Source: Allium sativum
Lineage: Eukaryota > Streptophyta > Magnoliopsida > Asparagales > Amaryllidaceae
Length of the DNA: 64,000 nt
Assembly: GCA_030737875.1 (NCBI GenBank)
Contig: CM060923.1
Coordinates: forward strand, 176,803,696 to 176,867,695
Reading direction: 5' to 3'
Below are positions 1 through 10,800 of the stretch, piece by piece. Below the pieces are notes generated by a model. The model was not told where the DNA came from. It worked only from the letters and a program-made list of their open reading frames with translations, and ran no database searches. The position numbers were made by a program, and so were the translations under genes. Each line of letters opens with the position of its first letter. The first letter of the stretch is position 1.

Positions 1-511
1 GATTCTTTTTCTCGTTATTGATTCCCCACTATCGCAATCGTTATGAATTTTACCGAATTCGATCTCATTTTGGGATTGGACCGGTTAACCCAATATGAAG
101 GCGAAGTTAAATGCGCCGAGAGGGTTGTCAAGCAAAAACAAAGTTCAGGGAATATATAACCATTCCATGCGGAGGACCGAATTCTAATAGGAAAAACTTC
201 TGGGCAGCTTTAGATGTATCTCCTGCTCAGATTGAACCTATTCTTGTCATCGCGGAGAATATTCTGGTCGACATTGAAAATATCCCAGTTGTCAAGGACT
301 ATGCGGATGTGTTCGAAGAAGTTATTAGCTTACCTCCGCAGAGAGAAGTTGATTTCAAGATTGCTTTAGTTCCGAATGCAAGGCCAATAGTTCACGCTAT
401 TCGAAGAATGACCTTGAAGGAGAAAGACGAATTAGATAATCAAACTCGACAGCTAGTATGGAAGGGTCTAATTAGGCCTAGCTTCTCTGATTGGGGAGCA
501 GCAGTGGTATT
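1..511 (+). pseudogene. Element A pol, 5' piece (protease end to start of RT)
   Basis: Bases 1-130 read like the end of a gypsy protease (the FDLILGLD stretch downstream of the active-site region). Reading then shifts frame near 131-140: upstream coding is in frame 1, downstream in frame 3, matching a small indel relative to the intact-looking homologue at 56450-56960. From about 141 to 511 it matches the PR-RT linker and the RT N-terminus (conserved words [15 protein letters not shown]). The frame is cut at 511 by the LTR of element B and resumes at 14227. It was non-functional before or after that insertion because of the frameshift. Confidence 0.9.
507..511. repeat. Target-site duplication of element B, left copy (GTATT)
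   Basis: GTATT directly precedes the TG start of the B 5' LTR and is repeated at 14222-14226 directly after the CA end of the 3' LTR. A 5-bp duplication is typical of Ty3/gypsy integrases. Confidence 0.95.
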
Positions 512-1429
512 TGTAATAACCCGGAAATCTAGGCCAATTTAAAAATTTTAAACTGGCAATTTTAGCGAATTTTGGATATTTAAAAGGAATTATTTTAAAC
601 AATAATGACAAGAAATTTATTTTGAATAGAATTCGAACCTATATATTTATTCGAATCATCGTTAGAATATAAATATTTATTTATATATATAAAAGGAATT
701 GAAAATGGCGTGGTAGTTCGATAGTTCGATTTCAAAATTCAAATGGATGTACAGGATTCAAAATATATCGGATTTTAGTGAAACCAAAAATATTAGGATC
801 TATTTGTGAATATCTTTCCAACGAATCCGAAAGATTGGAATTTCATAGCGGGAATCAAAAGATACGTCCAGTTGAAAATTCTGAATAGTCGCTATGGAAT
901 TCAGGCCCTTAAAAATGGGAATTTTGCAAACGGCCTCGGATTTCGACGAAACCACTTTTGTTGGATCCGCGATGTCAAGTTATTGCTAGGTTTCAAATTT
1001 CATAATTTTTCGAATCAATATGTGAGTGTGGCAAAGGAAAACGCGTTTGACCATTTTCAGTTGATTTTAATCGACTGGAAAATGGTCATTTTTCTAACGG
1101 TCTCAGAATTCGACGAAACTAGTTTTGTTAGGACCGTATCGTCAATACGAAGCTAGAAAATATTTTTTTTGGAATTTTTCGAGTTAGTATGTGACCCCAG
1201 TAAATTGAAATGCGCGTTCAAATTCAATATATAGAGTTATATTTTGATTTTGACGAAAACTGATCGAAACGATCGAATCAGCATACGATACATATCCCAT
1301 TGTGTTCGGAATGGGGGTAATTAGCTAGGGACGACAGTCGCTGGGCCTAATTTCGAGTTCAAAATAAAAAGTCAACTTTAAGTGAATAATTAAATATATT
1401 ATATTACCCTTGGTCAAACCCCACCTTAT

Positions 1430-1766
1430 CTCCCACCCTTCCACGTTAGTCCTCAGATCCAAACCCGATAGAAAAAAAAGAGAGAGAAACGAACGCGTCT
1501 CTCCTCCGATTCACCCCCGCCACCTGTCGATGGCACCTCCGCCACGCCCTCCCCCTCTGGCCAACCTCGACCTCGCCACCTCTCCCCTCTTTTCAGTTTG
1601 CAGCCGACGCCCCCTCCTAAAACCCCAAATCGAGAAACCCTAAAGCCGCTGCCCCCTTGTTCCACCACTCCACCGCCGCCGCAAATGGCCAGAGCACCCC
1701 CTAGACCGGTCGCCCCCCAAGCTGCCATGAACCCCCCTTCCCTCCAAGAATTGATTACAAGGTGAG
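1430..1766 (+). promoter_or_regulatory. LTR leader-like CT/GC-rich segment ending in a consensus 5' splice site
   Basis: An AT-rich stretch (about 1388-1408, TATA-like) is followed by a pyrimidine- and GC-rich segment that looks like a plant 5' UTR/first exon and ends AAG|GTGAGT (GT at 1762-1763), then by T-rich intron-like DNA. The LTR2 counterpart ends at 9136-9137 with the same AAG|GTGAGT. A short ATG frame within it is broken in LTR2, so I regard it as leader, not coding. Transcription start and splicing are inferred. Confidence 0.5.
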
Positions 1767-2109
1767 TTTTTTTTCGATTTCTTCATTTTACAAGATAAAG
1801 ATCTGTTTTTTCTATAAAGGCCTGATTTTTTATTTAGAGAAAAATATATATGATTTTTAGTTAGGATGAAAAAATAATTTTTAGGAATAGAAGTATAATT
1901 TTTATATGAAATACTATAGTATAAAAATACGATTTTCACTTTGATTTGAAAGTATAAATGATCGATTTTTAGAAGAATAAAAATACGATTTTTAAACAAG
2001 ACAAGAAATAATTTTTATTATATGTAGAGGATGAAAACATAATTTTTATTGTATGAAAGTAATAAAAATATAATTTTTATATAAGGTGAAAAATATAATT
2101 ATATATATA

Positions 2110-2290
2110 TATAGGAGAGCGATGAAAATTCGATTTTTATATATTGAATAGCAAAGTAAAAATTTGATTTTTATATATTGAATAGCAAAGTAAAAATTTG
2201 ATTTTTATATATTGAATAGCAAAGTAAAAATTTTATTTTTATATATTGAATAGCGAGGTAAAAATGTGATTTTTATACATGTAGTGAATA
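2110..2290 (+). repeat. 34-bp tandem repeat, about four copies
   Basis: The unit containing ATATATTGAATAGCAAAGT recurs with starts 34 bp apart (2143, 2177, 2211, 2245). The same array is in LTR2 at about 9500-9660. Confidence 0.85.
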
Positions 2291-2454
2291 CGGGCAAAGA
2301 AAGTGACAAGAGGCAAGAACGGCGAAGATTTCTACCTAAGAAGAGTCGTGGGATTGGATTAGCTATTCTGTTAGAACTCCTCACCTTTATTTTATTTTAT
2401 TTCTAGTTAAAATATATACTAGGATGCAGACGGTGTTTAGTAGCATCCGACACC

Positions 2455-2476
2455 CGTCGACCACAGACCATGGACG
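2455..2476. other. Conserved LTR hairpin box (CGTCcACAGACCATGGACG type)
   Basis: The LTR2 counterpart at 9832-9850 forms a perfect 6-bp stem CGTCCA/TGGACG with loop CAGACCA; LTR1 has CGTCGACC on the 5' side. The box recurs in the LTRs of A (19752-19770) and C (51335-51353, 61789-61807) although surrounding sequence is diverged. Confidence 0.7.
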
Positions 2477-2984
2477 GCTTGTATGCTTGTTTGTTTGATT
2501 TTGATGTGTAGTTGATTGTGTGATGTGATGTGAAATGAAATAAAACATTTATATAGTTGAAATAAAATATTTTATAGTGGAAAATATTTTATAGTTAAAA
2601 ATAGAATTTTTAACATGTATATGAAATGAAATAAAAATAAACAAATTGGACGATTTGTTTATACACACACATTTGACTGATATTGATTGGGACGATAAAT
2701 TTTACACATCGCCCAACTGCACAAATAAAATCTGTGTTTGATTGTTTGAAACCCTACACGGATATTGGGATGATATTTGACATACACTACTCCCGATTGT
2801 TTAGTTGTTTGTCGATCGATTGATTGACAGACTGTTATGAGCGTTAAATATTTATATTCGATGCTTATACAGTGTACAATGCACTTTAGATGATGGTTGA
2901 TTATTCATCGTTGTTATTGTATACATGTGTTGTAGAAAATCCATATAATTAACATTATATGATAATTGATTGGGCCTCATTCAA

Positions 2985-3432
2985 TATTGGAAATCGAAAT
3001 ATTTGAAAAAAGAAATATTTGAGATAGAAATATTTGAAATAGAATATTTGAAAATAGAAATATATGAAGCCTTGTTGATTAGATTGACGCCATTTTGGCG
3101 TGAACGATATTTATATCGATTTTATCCAATTTATAATGAACATCGAAAGTGATTTCAAAATCTGATATTTTGAATAGAAAACGAATTCGAATTGAATTGA
3201 ATAGAAAACGAATTCGAATTGAATTGAATAGAAAACGAATTCGAATTGAACAGAAAAAGAATTCAAATTGAATTGAATAGAAAACGAATTCAAATTGAAT
3301 TGAATAGAAATTGAATTCTAATTGAATAGAAAACGAATTTGAGTTGAATTGAATAGAAAACGAATTCGAATTGAATAGAAAATGAATTTGAATTGAATTG
3401 AATAGAAAACGAATTTGAATTGAATTGAAATG
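2985..3432 (+). repeat. AT-rich tandem arrays (GAAATATTTGAAATA and GAATAGAAAACGAATT units)
   Basis: 2985-3072 is a run of GAAATATTTGA-type units; 3167-3432 is a run of variants around GAATTGAATAGAAAACGAATT broken into 17-27 bp steps. LTR2 has the same arrays at about 10365-10475 and 10578-10835 with different unit numbers. Translations of these arrays are artefacts. Confidence 0.8.
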
Positions 3433-4262
3433 GATTTAAAACGAATTTATAAGAGAAAATTCAATTTTGATTTGAATTTGAGAAGGAAGTTGAAATCGTT
3501 TCGAAAACGAATTTAAAAACGATTTATATAATACGTTTTAAAAGGAAATCTACGAAGTATATATTATATATATTATATATATATAATATAATGGCCTGAA
3601 TAGAACGCGCCGCGCCGCAGCAGTTCGTGAATTTCGACCATTGACTTCGAACGGACATTGCGGGAGATCCGACCATCGGATTCTCCTAAAAGCGGAACCG
3701 TTGGGTTCGTATCGAAAAGAGCTTTCTAACGAATATTTGAAATTTGAAATCTAACGGTTGGATTTGGAATTATGTCCAAATCAAATTTGGAAAAGGTCGT
3801 TGTAAGTGCAGTTCGATGTCCGTTGATGGAAATCGACTATACGGGCCTTGATAAAATTATTAAAAATAGTAATAATTTGTGTAAAATCATAAGAAATGAT
3901 TTGGGAAAAATTGGGATGAAAAACTCCATATTTGAAAAGATAAAAATAGATTTTTATCGAAATGAACTAGTTTAGAACTAGAACTATAATTCTATTTTTT
4001 TTAAATAAATAAATTGAATTTGAAAATGGTTTTGAAATTAACCAGAATTTCCAATAATTATATTGGAATGGATTTGAATCGAAATTGTCTTCGGAATATT
4101 TCGATGTTGGATTTCGTGATGATACAGATATTGTTATGGGAATTTGAAAGATATATATATCGTTATTTCCAATACGATATTTGTTGGTCGTAGAATTTGA
4201 TATTGAATATAAGCCAGTATATTTTCTATTCAGAGCCTTGTATTTAATAACAAATGTGATTT

Positions 4263-4705
4263 GGGTTTGTCGTGAATGGTGTCTTTATTAACACTGTTCT
4301 TGAACCTAGTTGAGAAAAGATTAACTCTTTTTATTTAGATTTAATGAAGTGTGCCAATTAAATAATATTTAATTCGAATTGAGTTGATATTGATTTTTGG
4401 GTTTGTCGTGAACAGTGTTTTAAATAACACTTGTTCTTTAACCCGATAATTAATAGAATGTGATTGTCGTGAACGGTATCTTCAATAACACTGTTCTTAG
4501 ATCCAAAGGAGATAAGAAAATCAGAAACTAACTGGAGATTAGTTAAGTTGAATGGTTTCTGGGGTATTGACCTGATGTTTGTTTCGGCCTTCGGGGCTTA
4601 GGGAATTGCTTACTTGCTAATTTATGGTTAGGGTCTGATTGAAATGTAATGTGATTTTGGGTTTATAGTGAACCGTGTTTTAAAATGACACTGATTCTTT
4701 AACCC
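4263..4705. other. Family of four imperfect hairpin repeats in the B LTR
   Basis: Copies at 4263-4308, 4399-4444, about 4466-4504 and 4659-4705 share GGGTT...GTGAACRGTGTT...AACACTGTTC...AACCC. Copy 2 pairs GGGTT with AACCC and GAACAGTGTT with AACACTTGTTC (one bulge). In copy 1 GAATGGTGT pairs with ACACTGTTC using two G-U pairs. The same series is in LTR2 (about 11650-12120). Confidence 0.6.
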
Positions 4706-6845
4706 AGTTAAAGATTAAAACTAAGTGGAGTTTTAATGAATCTATAATTAGATTAAAAAGATCGAGAATGGAGTTTCACCAGTTTTGCTCCAGGCGATAG
4801 TTAAATCTTTAATTAGATTGAACGTGAAATGGTAATTGAATTTACCGATAACACCGTGGTGTTAGATATGAAGTATTACCTGTTTTACTTCATGGGATGA
4901 ATAGGTTGGGATTGGGAAATTAAAACAAATGATTACTTCGGTAAGGTTCGTTAATCCCGACTAGTTGAATCGGAATTCAAAAGAAGATTAAAGAATAAAT
5001 TCAAGGAATTTATCTTTGATAAAATTAATGGGAACCTTTCCCTATGAATGTGAAATTTAGAAACTAACTGTCGGTTAGCTAAGCAGGATGGTTTCCTGGG
5101 TATTGATCTGATGTTGGTTTCAGCCTTCGGGGTTAATATTTGGGGAATTGTTCCCTTGCTAATTTACGGTTAGTGACTGCTGAATAGGAATGAGGCGTAT
5201 GTTGTGTTTGTGTAACATTTGTTTATAATATACGCGGGTTGTTCGGAAAGGCCAGGTTTATACCCATTTTTAATAACCGATTCGACGATAAGTCGAAGAT
5301 GATGACAGTGGTCGAAGACCGAAAGTCTTCACATCATTTGAGTGATTACTGTTGATTTTGATTGGGCTGTACACCCAAGATGACAGAATCAGTTGGTGGT
5401 CGTCCAGACGTACTTGGAGATCGATGGATATGCGAGGAAAGTGCCTCCGGTTTCGTTCAGACCTAGAACGGACTTGTAAATGGATGGTGTGTCTGACATT
5501 GTATTCCTTTATATTGTATTCGTTGATCTCTGCTAAATATATATCTGTTTGGCGGCGGGGAATTTATTCTCTTGCTTAACGCCCTTCTCTGAGACATACG
5601 AGCTCAGAGGTTATATATTGGCAGAAATCAGTGGTACGATATGGATTGATAGTGTGGCATGCTGAGATGCAGTGATCCAGACTTTTGTTGAAAAGCAAAG
5701 TTTGGTGGATGATGATCAAAGCACAGCTTTGATATAGCATGGCTTTGTGTATAGCGTTGATTCGCGAGCCTCACACCTCGGTATGGTGGTAAACTGATAT
5801 TTTGATCAGTATGCTTTTTAGTGGATAGGCGCCTTAGTGGTGTCGTGGATTCGGTCGACCGAGATGAGCTTAGTGCTCAGGGATAGATAGAGTAAGCGGT
5901 GTTTTCTCTCGCTGGGACATAAGCCGCGGTGATACTCTGGTCCCAAAAGTGCGGATGTGCAGACGGTGTTTTCTCTTGCTGGGACGTAAGCCGTGGGGAA
6001 TTGCACTATGCGATTGATCTTTCGAATCAGGAGCCACCATGATGGAAATCCAATTTCCAATACGTGTATTTCAGTTTTATTTGCAGAGCCTAGTATGGCA
6101 ACATAGTGGGATGGGGCGCTTATGCCATGTATGATTGATACTTATGATTTGAAGATGTTTTATACAATATGCACTTATAATAGTATCAAATGATTTGTTT
6201 TAAACGTATCAAGCATTCTTGGCTATTAGAAGGTAAAAACCCTATCCTCCGGCTTGCGTTGCATTGTGTGATAGGACCTGGGTCTTATAATAGCTTCATT
6301 TTTTTTTTCAAAAAGCAGCGCTGTTTTGTTATATGCACTGGTATTCTTAGGAGGAAACCCGTTCCGTGTTATACGGCGTGGTCCCTTGATTTACCTTACT
6401 TTGAAAATAAAGATTAATAACTGTTTTAGTTCTCACACCAGTCCCATGACTGACTTGGAGTTTATTGTTTTAACCTAAACTCTAGGTGCCCTTATTTTCG
6501 ACACGGGCAGCTAGTAGTTTTGGTTTTGCAGATTTATATTCACAGGATCCTGGTTTACAGCTGGAACAATACTCGTAAAGCTTTGTATTTGTGTATTACT
6601 TCTAGTTGTGTATTGTATTATTTTCCGCTGCGATGTATTTAAATGTAATTTAAATCTCTGATATTTCTGTGTAATATTCATTTATACTCTGTAAATTCTT
6701 GTATTCTGATGGAATTGTTGTAATAACAATGAAATGTTCTTCCGTCTGCGTTCTATTTTGTCGTGTTCTCAAAACAGGTGTTTCGAAAGGTCTAGATCAG
6801 TTTAGCGACTGATTAGGATCGAGAGAAATTCCCGGTCGTCACATT

Positions 6846-6857
6846 TGGTATCAGAGC
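6846..6857 (+). other. Primer-binding site, initiator tRNA-Met (element B)
   Basis: TGGTATCAGAGC lies 2 nt inside the 5' LTR end and is the standard complement to the 3' end of plant initiator tRNA-Met. It primes minus-strand DNA synthesis. Confidence 0.95.
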
Positions 6858-7496
6858 TTTGGTTTACAAAGCTCAGAGAACAAGACACATTAGAACCATA
6901 CGAAGGGATTCATCAGAAATTGGATTAGTAATGTCCAACGAGAATGACTCGTTAGAGATGGGATCAGTAGTATCCTATAACGAGTGTGAAGAGTATATTT
7001 TTAAAATGAAAACAATTTTTGTTTTGAAAATTTAAATCAATTATTCGTATTTGATTATTTCTTTATATGAATTTGGACAATCCGGTATATATAAATTTTG
7101 CGTACACGTCTGATCCGCGTGTATTTGAAGTTTTACTATACTGGATAGATATAGATTCACACTCTAGTCGCCCGGAGATGATTCTGATGATTGTAGCTAC
7201 ATCATCAAAATTAGTGTTCGAGTGTCGAAGGTGTGATATTTATATATTTTCTATTGACTGGTGTGAGAACCAAAATTAGATAGGGCCTATTGTTGTGATT
7301 TGGCATCAAAAATTTGATTTTTGACTATATAACAAAATTATATGTTTGAAATGCTAATCAACTAATTGATTGATGGTTGTGTTGTTTGATTATTGTTAGA
7401 TTAATTAAAATTTGAACCATTTAGTCAAATTGTACCAAAAAGTGAGATGTATTGAAAATTTGTCGCATTTGCTTGCATATACATGTACTTACATTG

Positions 7497-7760
7497 AACA
7501 CGTCATAGCAAGGAGGCTAGAGCAGAAGAATAAAATTTGTTTGCCCGACAAATAGGTACATGTTTACCATAATTTACTGTTTTGTTTGGATGATGATGAT
7601 TTTATGAGCCGATTGGCTAGCCGCTTGGCTTTTTCTTTTTCTTTTTGAGATCAGAAGGCCTGTATGGCAATTTCGGGATTTTCCCGTGCTCCCGGTGCAG
7701 GGGAGGTTATGGCGAAATTTTTCGAAAATTTAGGGTGTTTGCCAAATTTTTGAAAAATTT
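7497..7760 (+). repeat. Shared cassette (GCCCGACAAATAGGTACA ... GGGGAGGTTATGGCGAAATT), 3' UTR position
   Basis: Landmarks in order: CCCGACAAATAGGTACA, a GATTGGCTAGCCGCTTGGC box, a T-rich stretch, TGCTCCCGGTGCAGG, and GAGGTTATGGCGAAATTTTTC. The same order is in the LTRs of C (about 52485-52720) and D (minus strand, about 24173-24350), and part of it in the 3' UTR of A (17160-17940). Confidence 0.8.
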
Positions 7761-7855
7761 GGAAAGTTCTAAGAAACTGAAAAGTTGAAGAACTTAAGCC
7801 GTAATCAAAACAATGAAAGTTGAGTTGGTATTTAAAACAACTTTCGGCTTCGTTC

Positions 7856-7873
7856 CTTTTCGAGGACGAAAAG
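7856..7873 (+). other. PPT-proximal hairpin (element B)
   Basis: CTTTTCG AGGA CGAAAAG: 7-bp perfect stem with a 4-nt loop, 4 nt before the polypurine tract. Equivalent hairpins occur in A, C and E. Confidence 0.75.
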
Positions 7874-7877
7874 TTTT

Positions 7878-7890
7878 AAGTGGGGAAGAT
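7878..7890 (+). other. Polypurine tract (element B)
   Basis: AAGTGGGGAAGAT immediately precedes the 3' LTR start and would prime plus-strand DNA synthesis. Confidence 0.9.
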
Positions 7891-10800
7891 TGTAATAACC
7901 CAGAAATCTGGGCCAATTTAAAAATTTTAAACTGGCAATTTTAGCGAATTTTGGATATTTAAAAGGAATTATTTTAAACAATAACGACAAGGAATTTATT
8001 TTGAATAGAATTCGAACCTATATATTTATTCGAATCATCGTTAGAATATAAATATTTATTTATATATATAAAAGGAATTGAAAATGGCGCGGTAGTTCGG
8101 TAATTCGATTTCAAAATTCAAATGGATGTACAGGATTCAAAATAAACCGGATTTAGTGAAACCAAAAATATTAGGATCTATTTGTGAATATCTTTCCAAC
8201 GAATCCGAAAGATTGGAATTTCATAGCGGGAATCAAAAGATACGTCCAGTTGAAAATTCTGAATAGTCGCTATGAAATTCAGGCCCTTAAAAATGGGAAT
8301 TTTGCAAATGATCTCGGATTTTGACGAAACCACTTTTGTTGGATCCGCGATGTCAAGTTATTGCTAGGTTTCAAATTTCATAATTTTTCGATTCAATATG
8401 TGAGCGTGGCAATGGAAAACGCGTTTGACCATTTTCAGTTGATTTTAATCGACTGGAAAATGGTCATTTTTCTAACGGTCTCAGAATTCGACGAAACTAG
8501 TTTTGATAGGACCGTATCGTCAATACGAAGCTAGAAAATATTTTTTTGGAATTTTTCGAGTTAGTATGCAACCCCAGTAAATTGAAATGCGCATTCAAAT
8601 TTAATATATAGAGTTATATTTTGATTTTGATGAAAACTGATCGAAACGATCGAATCAGCTTACGATACATATCCCATTGTGTTCGGAATGGGGGTAATTA
8701 GCTAGTGACGACAGTCGCTGGGCCCAATTTCGAGTTCAAAATAAAAAGTCAACTTTAAGTGAATAATTAAATATATTATATTACCCTTGGTCAAACCCCA
8801 CCTTATCTCCCACCCTACCACGTCAGTCCTCAGATCCAAACCCGATAGGAAAAAAAAGAGAGAGAGAAACGAACGCGTCGCTCCTCCGATTCACCCCGCC
8901 ACCCGTCGTTGGCACCTCCGCCACGCCCTCCCCCTCTGGCCAACCTCGACCTCTCCCCTCTTTTCAGTTTGCAGCCGACACCCCCTCCTAAAACCCCAAA
9001 TCGAGAAACCCTAAAGTCGCTACCCCCTTGTTCCACCACTCCACCGCCGCCGCAGATGGCCAGAGCACCCCCCTAGACCAGTCGCCCCCCGACGCTGCCA
9101 TGAACCCCCCCTTCCCTCCAAGAATTGATTACAAGGTGAGTTTTTTTTTCGATTTCTTCATTTTACAAGATTAAGATCTGTTTTTTTTATAAAGGCCTGA
9201 TTTTTTATTTAGAGAAAAATATATACGATTTTTAGTTAGGATAAAAATATAATTTTTAGGAATAGAAATATAATTTTTATATGAAATACTATAGTATAAA
9301 AATACGATTTTCACTTTGATTTGAAAGTATAAATGATCGATTTTTAAAGAATAAAAATACAATTTTTAAATAGGACAAGAAATAATTTTTATTATATGTA
9401 GAGGATGAAAACATAATTTTTATTGTATGAAAGTAATAAAAAAATAATTTTTATATAAGGTGAAAAAAATAATTTTATATATATATAGGAGAGCGATGAA
9501 AATTCGGTTTTTATATATTGAATAGCAAAGTAAAAGTTTGATTTTTATATATTGAATAGCAAAGTAAAAATTTGATTTTTATATATTGAATAGCAAAGTA
9601 AAAATTTGATTTTTATATATTGAATATCGAGGTAAAAATGTGATTTTTATATATGTAGTGAATACGGGCAAAGAAAGTGAAAAGAGGCAAGAACGGCGAA
9701 GATTTCTACCTAAGAAGAGTCGTGGGATTGGATTAGCTATTCTCTTAGAACTCCTCACCTTTATTTTATTTTATTTCTAGTTGAAATATACACTAGGATG
9801 CAGACGGTGTTTAGTAGCACCCGACACCCGTCGTCCACAGACCATGGACGGCTTGTATGCTTGTTTGTTTGATTTTGATGTGTAGTTGATTGTGTGATGT
9901 GATGTGAAACGGAATAAAACATTTATATAGTTGAATAAAATATTTTATAGTGGAAAATATTTTAGAGTTAAAAATAGAATTTTTAATGTGTATATGAAAT
10001 GAAATGAAATAAAAATAAACAAATCGGACGATTTGTTTATATACACACATTTGACTGATATTGATTGGGACGATAAATTTTACACATCGCCCAGCTGCAC
10101 AAATAAAATCTATGTTTGATTGTTTGAAACCCCACCCGGGTATTGGGATGATATTTGACGTACACTAATCCCGATTGTTTAGTTGTATGTCGATCGATTG
10201 ATTGACAGATTGTTATGAGCGTTAAATATTTATATTCGATGCTTATACAGTGTAGAATGCACTTTGGATGATGGTTGATTATTCATCATTGTTATTGTAT
10301 ACATGTGTTGTAGAAAATCCATATAATTAACATTATATGGTAATTGATTGGGCCTCATTCAATATTGGAAATAGAAATATTCGAAATAGAAATATTTGAA
10401 AAAAAGAAATATTTGAGATAGAAATATTTGAAACAGAATATTTGAAATAGAATATTTGAAAATAGAAATATATGAAGCCGTGTTGATTAGATTGACGCCA
10501 TTTTGACGTGAACGATATTTATATCGATTTTATCCCATTTATAATGAACATCGAAAGTGATTTCAAAATATGATATTTTGAATAGAATTGAATAGAAAAC
10601 GAATTCAAATTGAATTGAATAGAAAACGAACTCGAATTGAATAGAAAACGAATTCGAATTGAATTGAATAGAAAACGAATTCGAATTGAATTGAATAGAA
10701 AACGAATTCGAATTGAATTGAATAGAAAACGAATTTGAGTTGAATAGAAAACGAATTCGAATTGAATTGAATAGAAAACGAATTTGAATTGAATTGAATA

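Larger units (their letters stand above)
512..6843 (+). repeat. Element B 5' LTR (about 6.3 kb)
   Basis: Begins TGTAATAACCC and ends CCCGGTCGTCACA, matched throughout by 7891-14221. Internal landmarks: a CT/GC-rich leader with splice-donor-like end (1430-1763), 34-bp tandem repeats (2110-2290), CGTCGACCACAGACC hairpin box (2455-2476), AT-rich tandem arrays (2985-3432), palindrome ATCCGACCATCGGAT (3667-3681), GGGTT-type hairpin repeats (4263-4705), and hairpins GAAGAC/GTCTTC (5314-5330) and ATCAAAGC/GCTTTGAT (5715-5733). A block from about 4519 (AGAAACTAACTG) recurs diverged from about 5058. Short open frames in it are not conserved between the two LTRs and are not called. Confidence 0.93.
6844..7890 (+). 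other. Element B internal region, no coding capacity recognised
   Basis: The first 120 bp after the PBS resemble the leader of element C (GATCAGTAGTATCCTA against GATCAGTAATATCCTA). A 70-codon frame at 7067-7279 matches no family I recognise and is probably chance. The 3' half carries a cassette (about 7497-7760) that sits inside the LTR in C and D, then the hairpin and polypurine tract. Nothing resembling gag zinc knuckles, DTG protease, YVDD-type RT or DDE integrase was found in any frame. Confidence 0.85.

Noticed and set aside
1410..1728. Open frames on both strands in the CT/GC-rich leader of B (also 8787-9039, 18926-19353, 50099-50509, 60552-60977)
   Set aside because: They lie in low-complexity leader DNA, differ in frame and length between sister LTRs and contain no domain; compositional artefacts.
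6846..6857. tRNA-like matches next to LTRs
   Set aside because: Only 12 nt matching the tRNA-Met 3' end; these are primer-binding sites, not tRNA genes.
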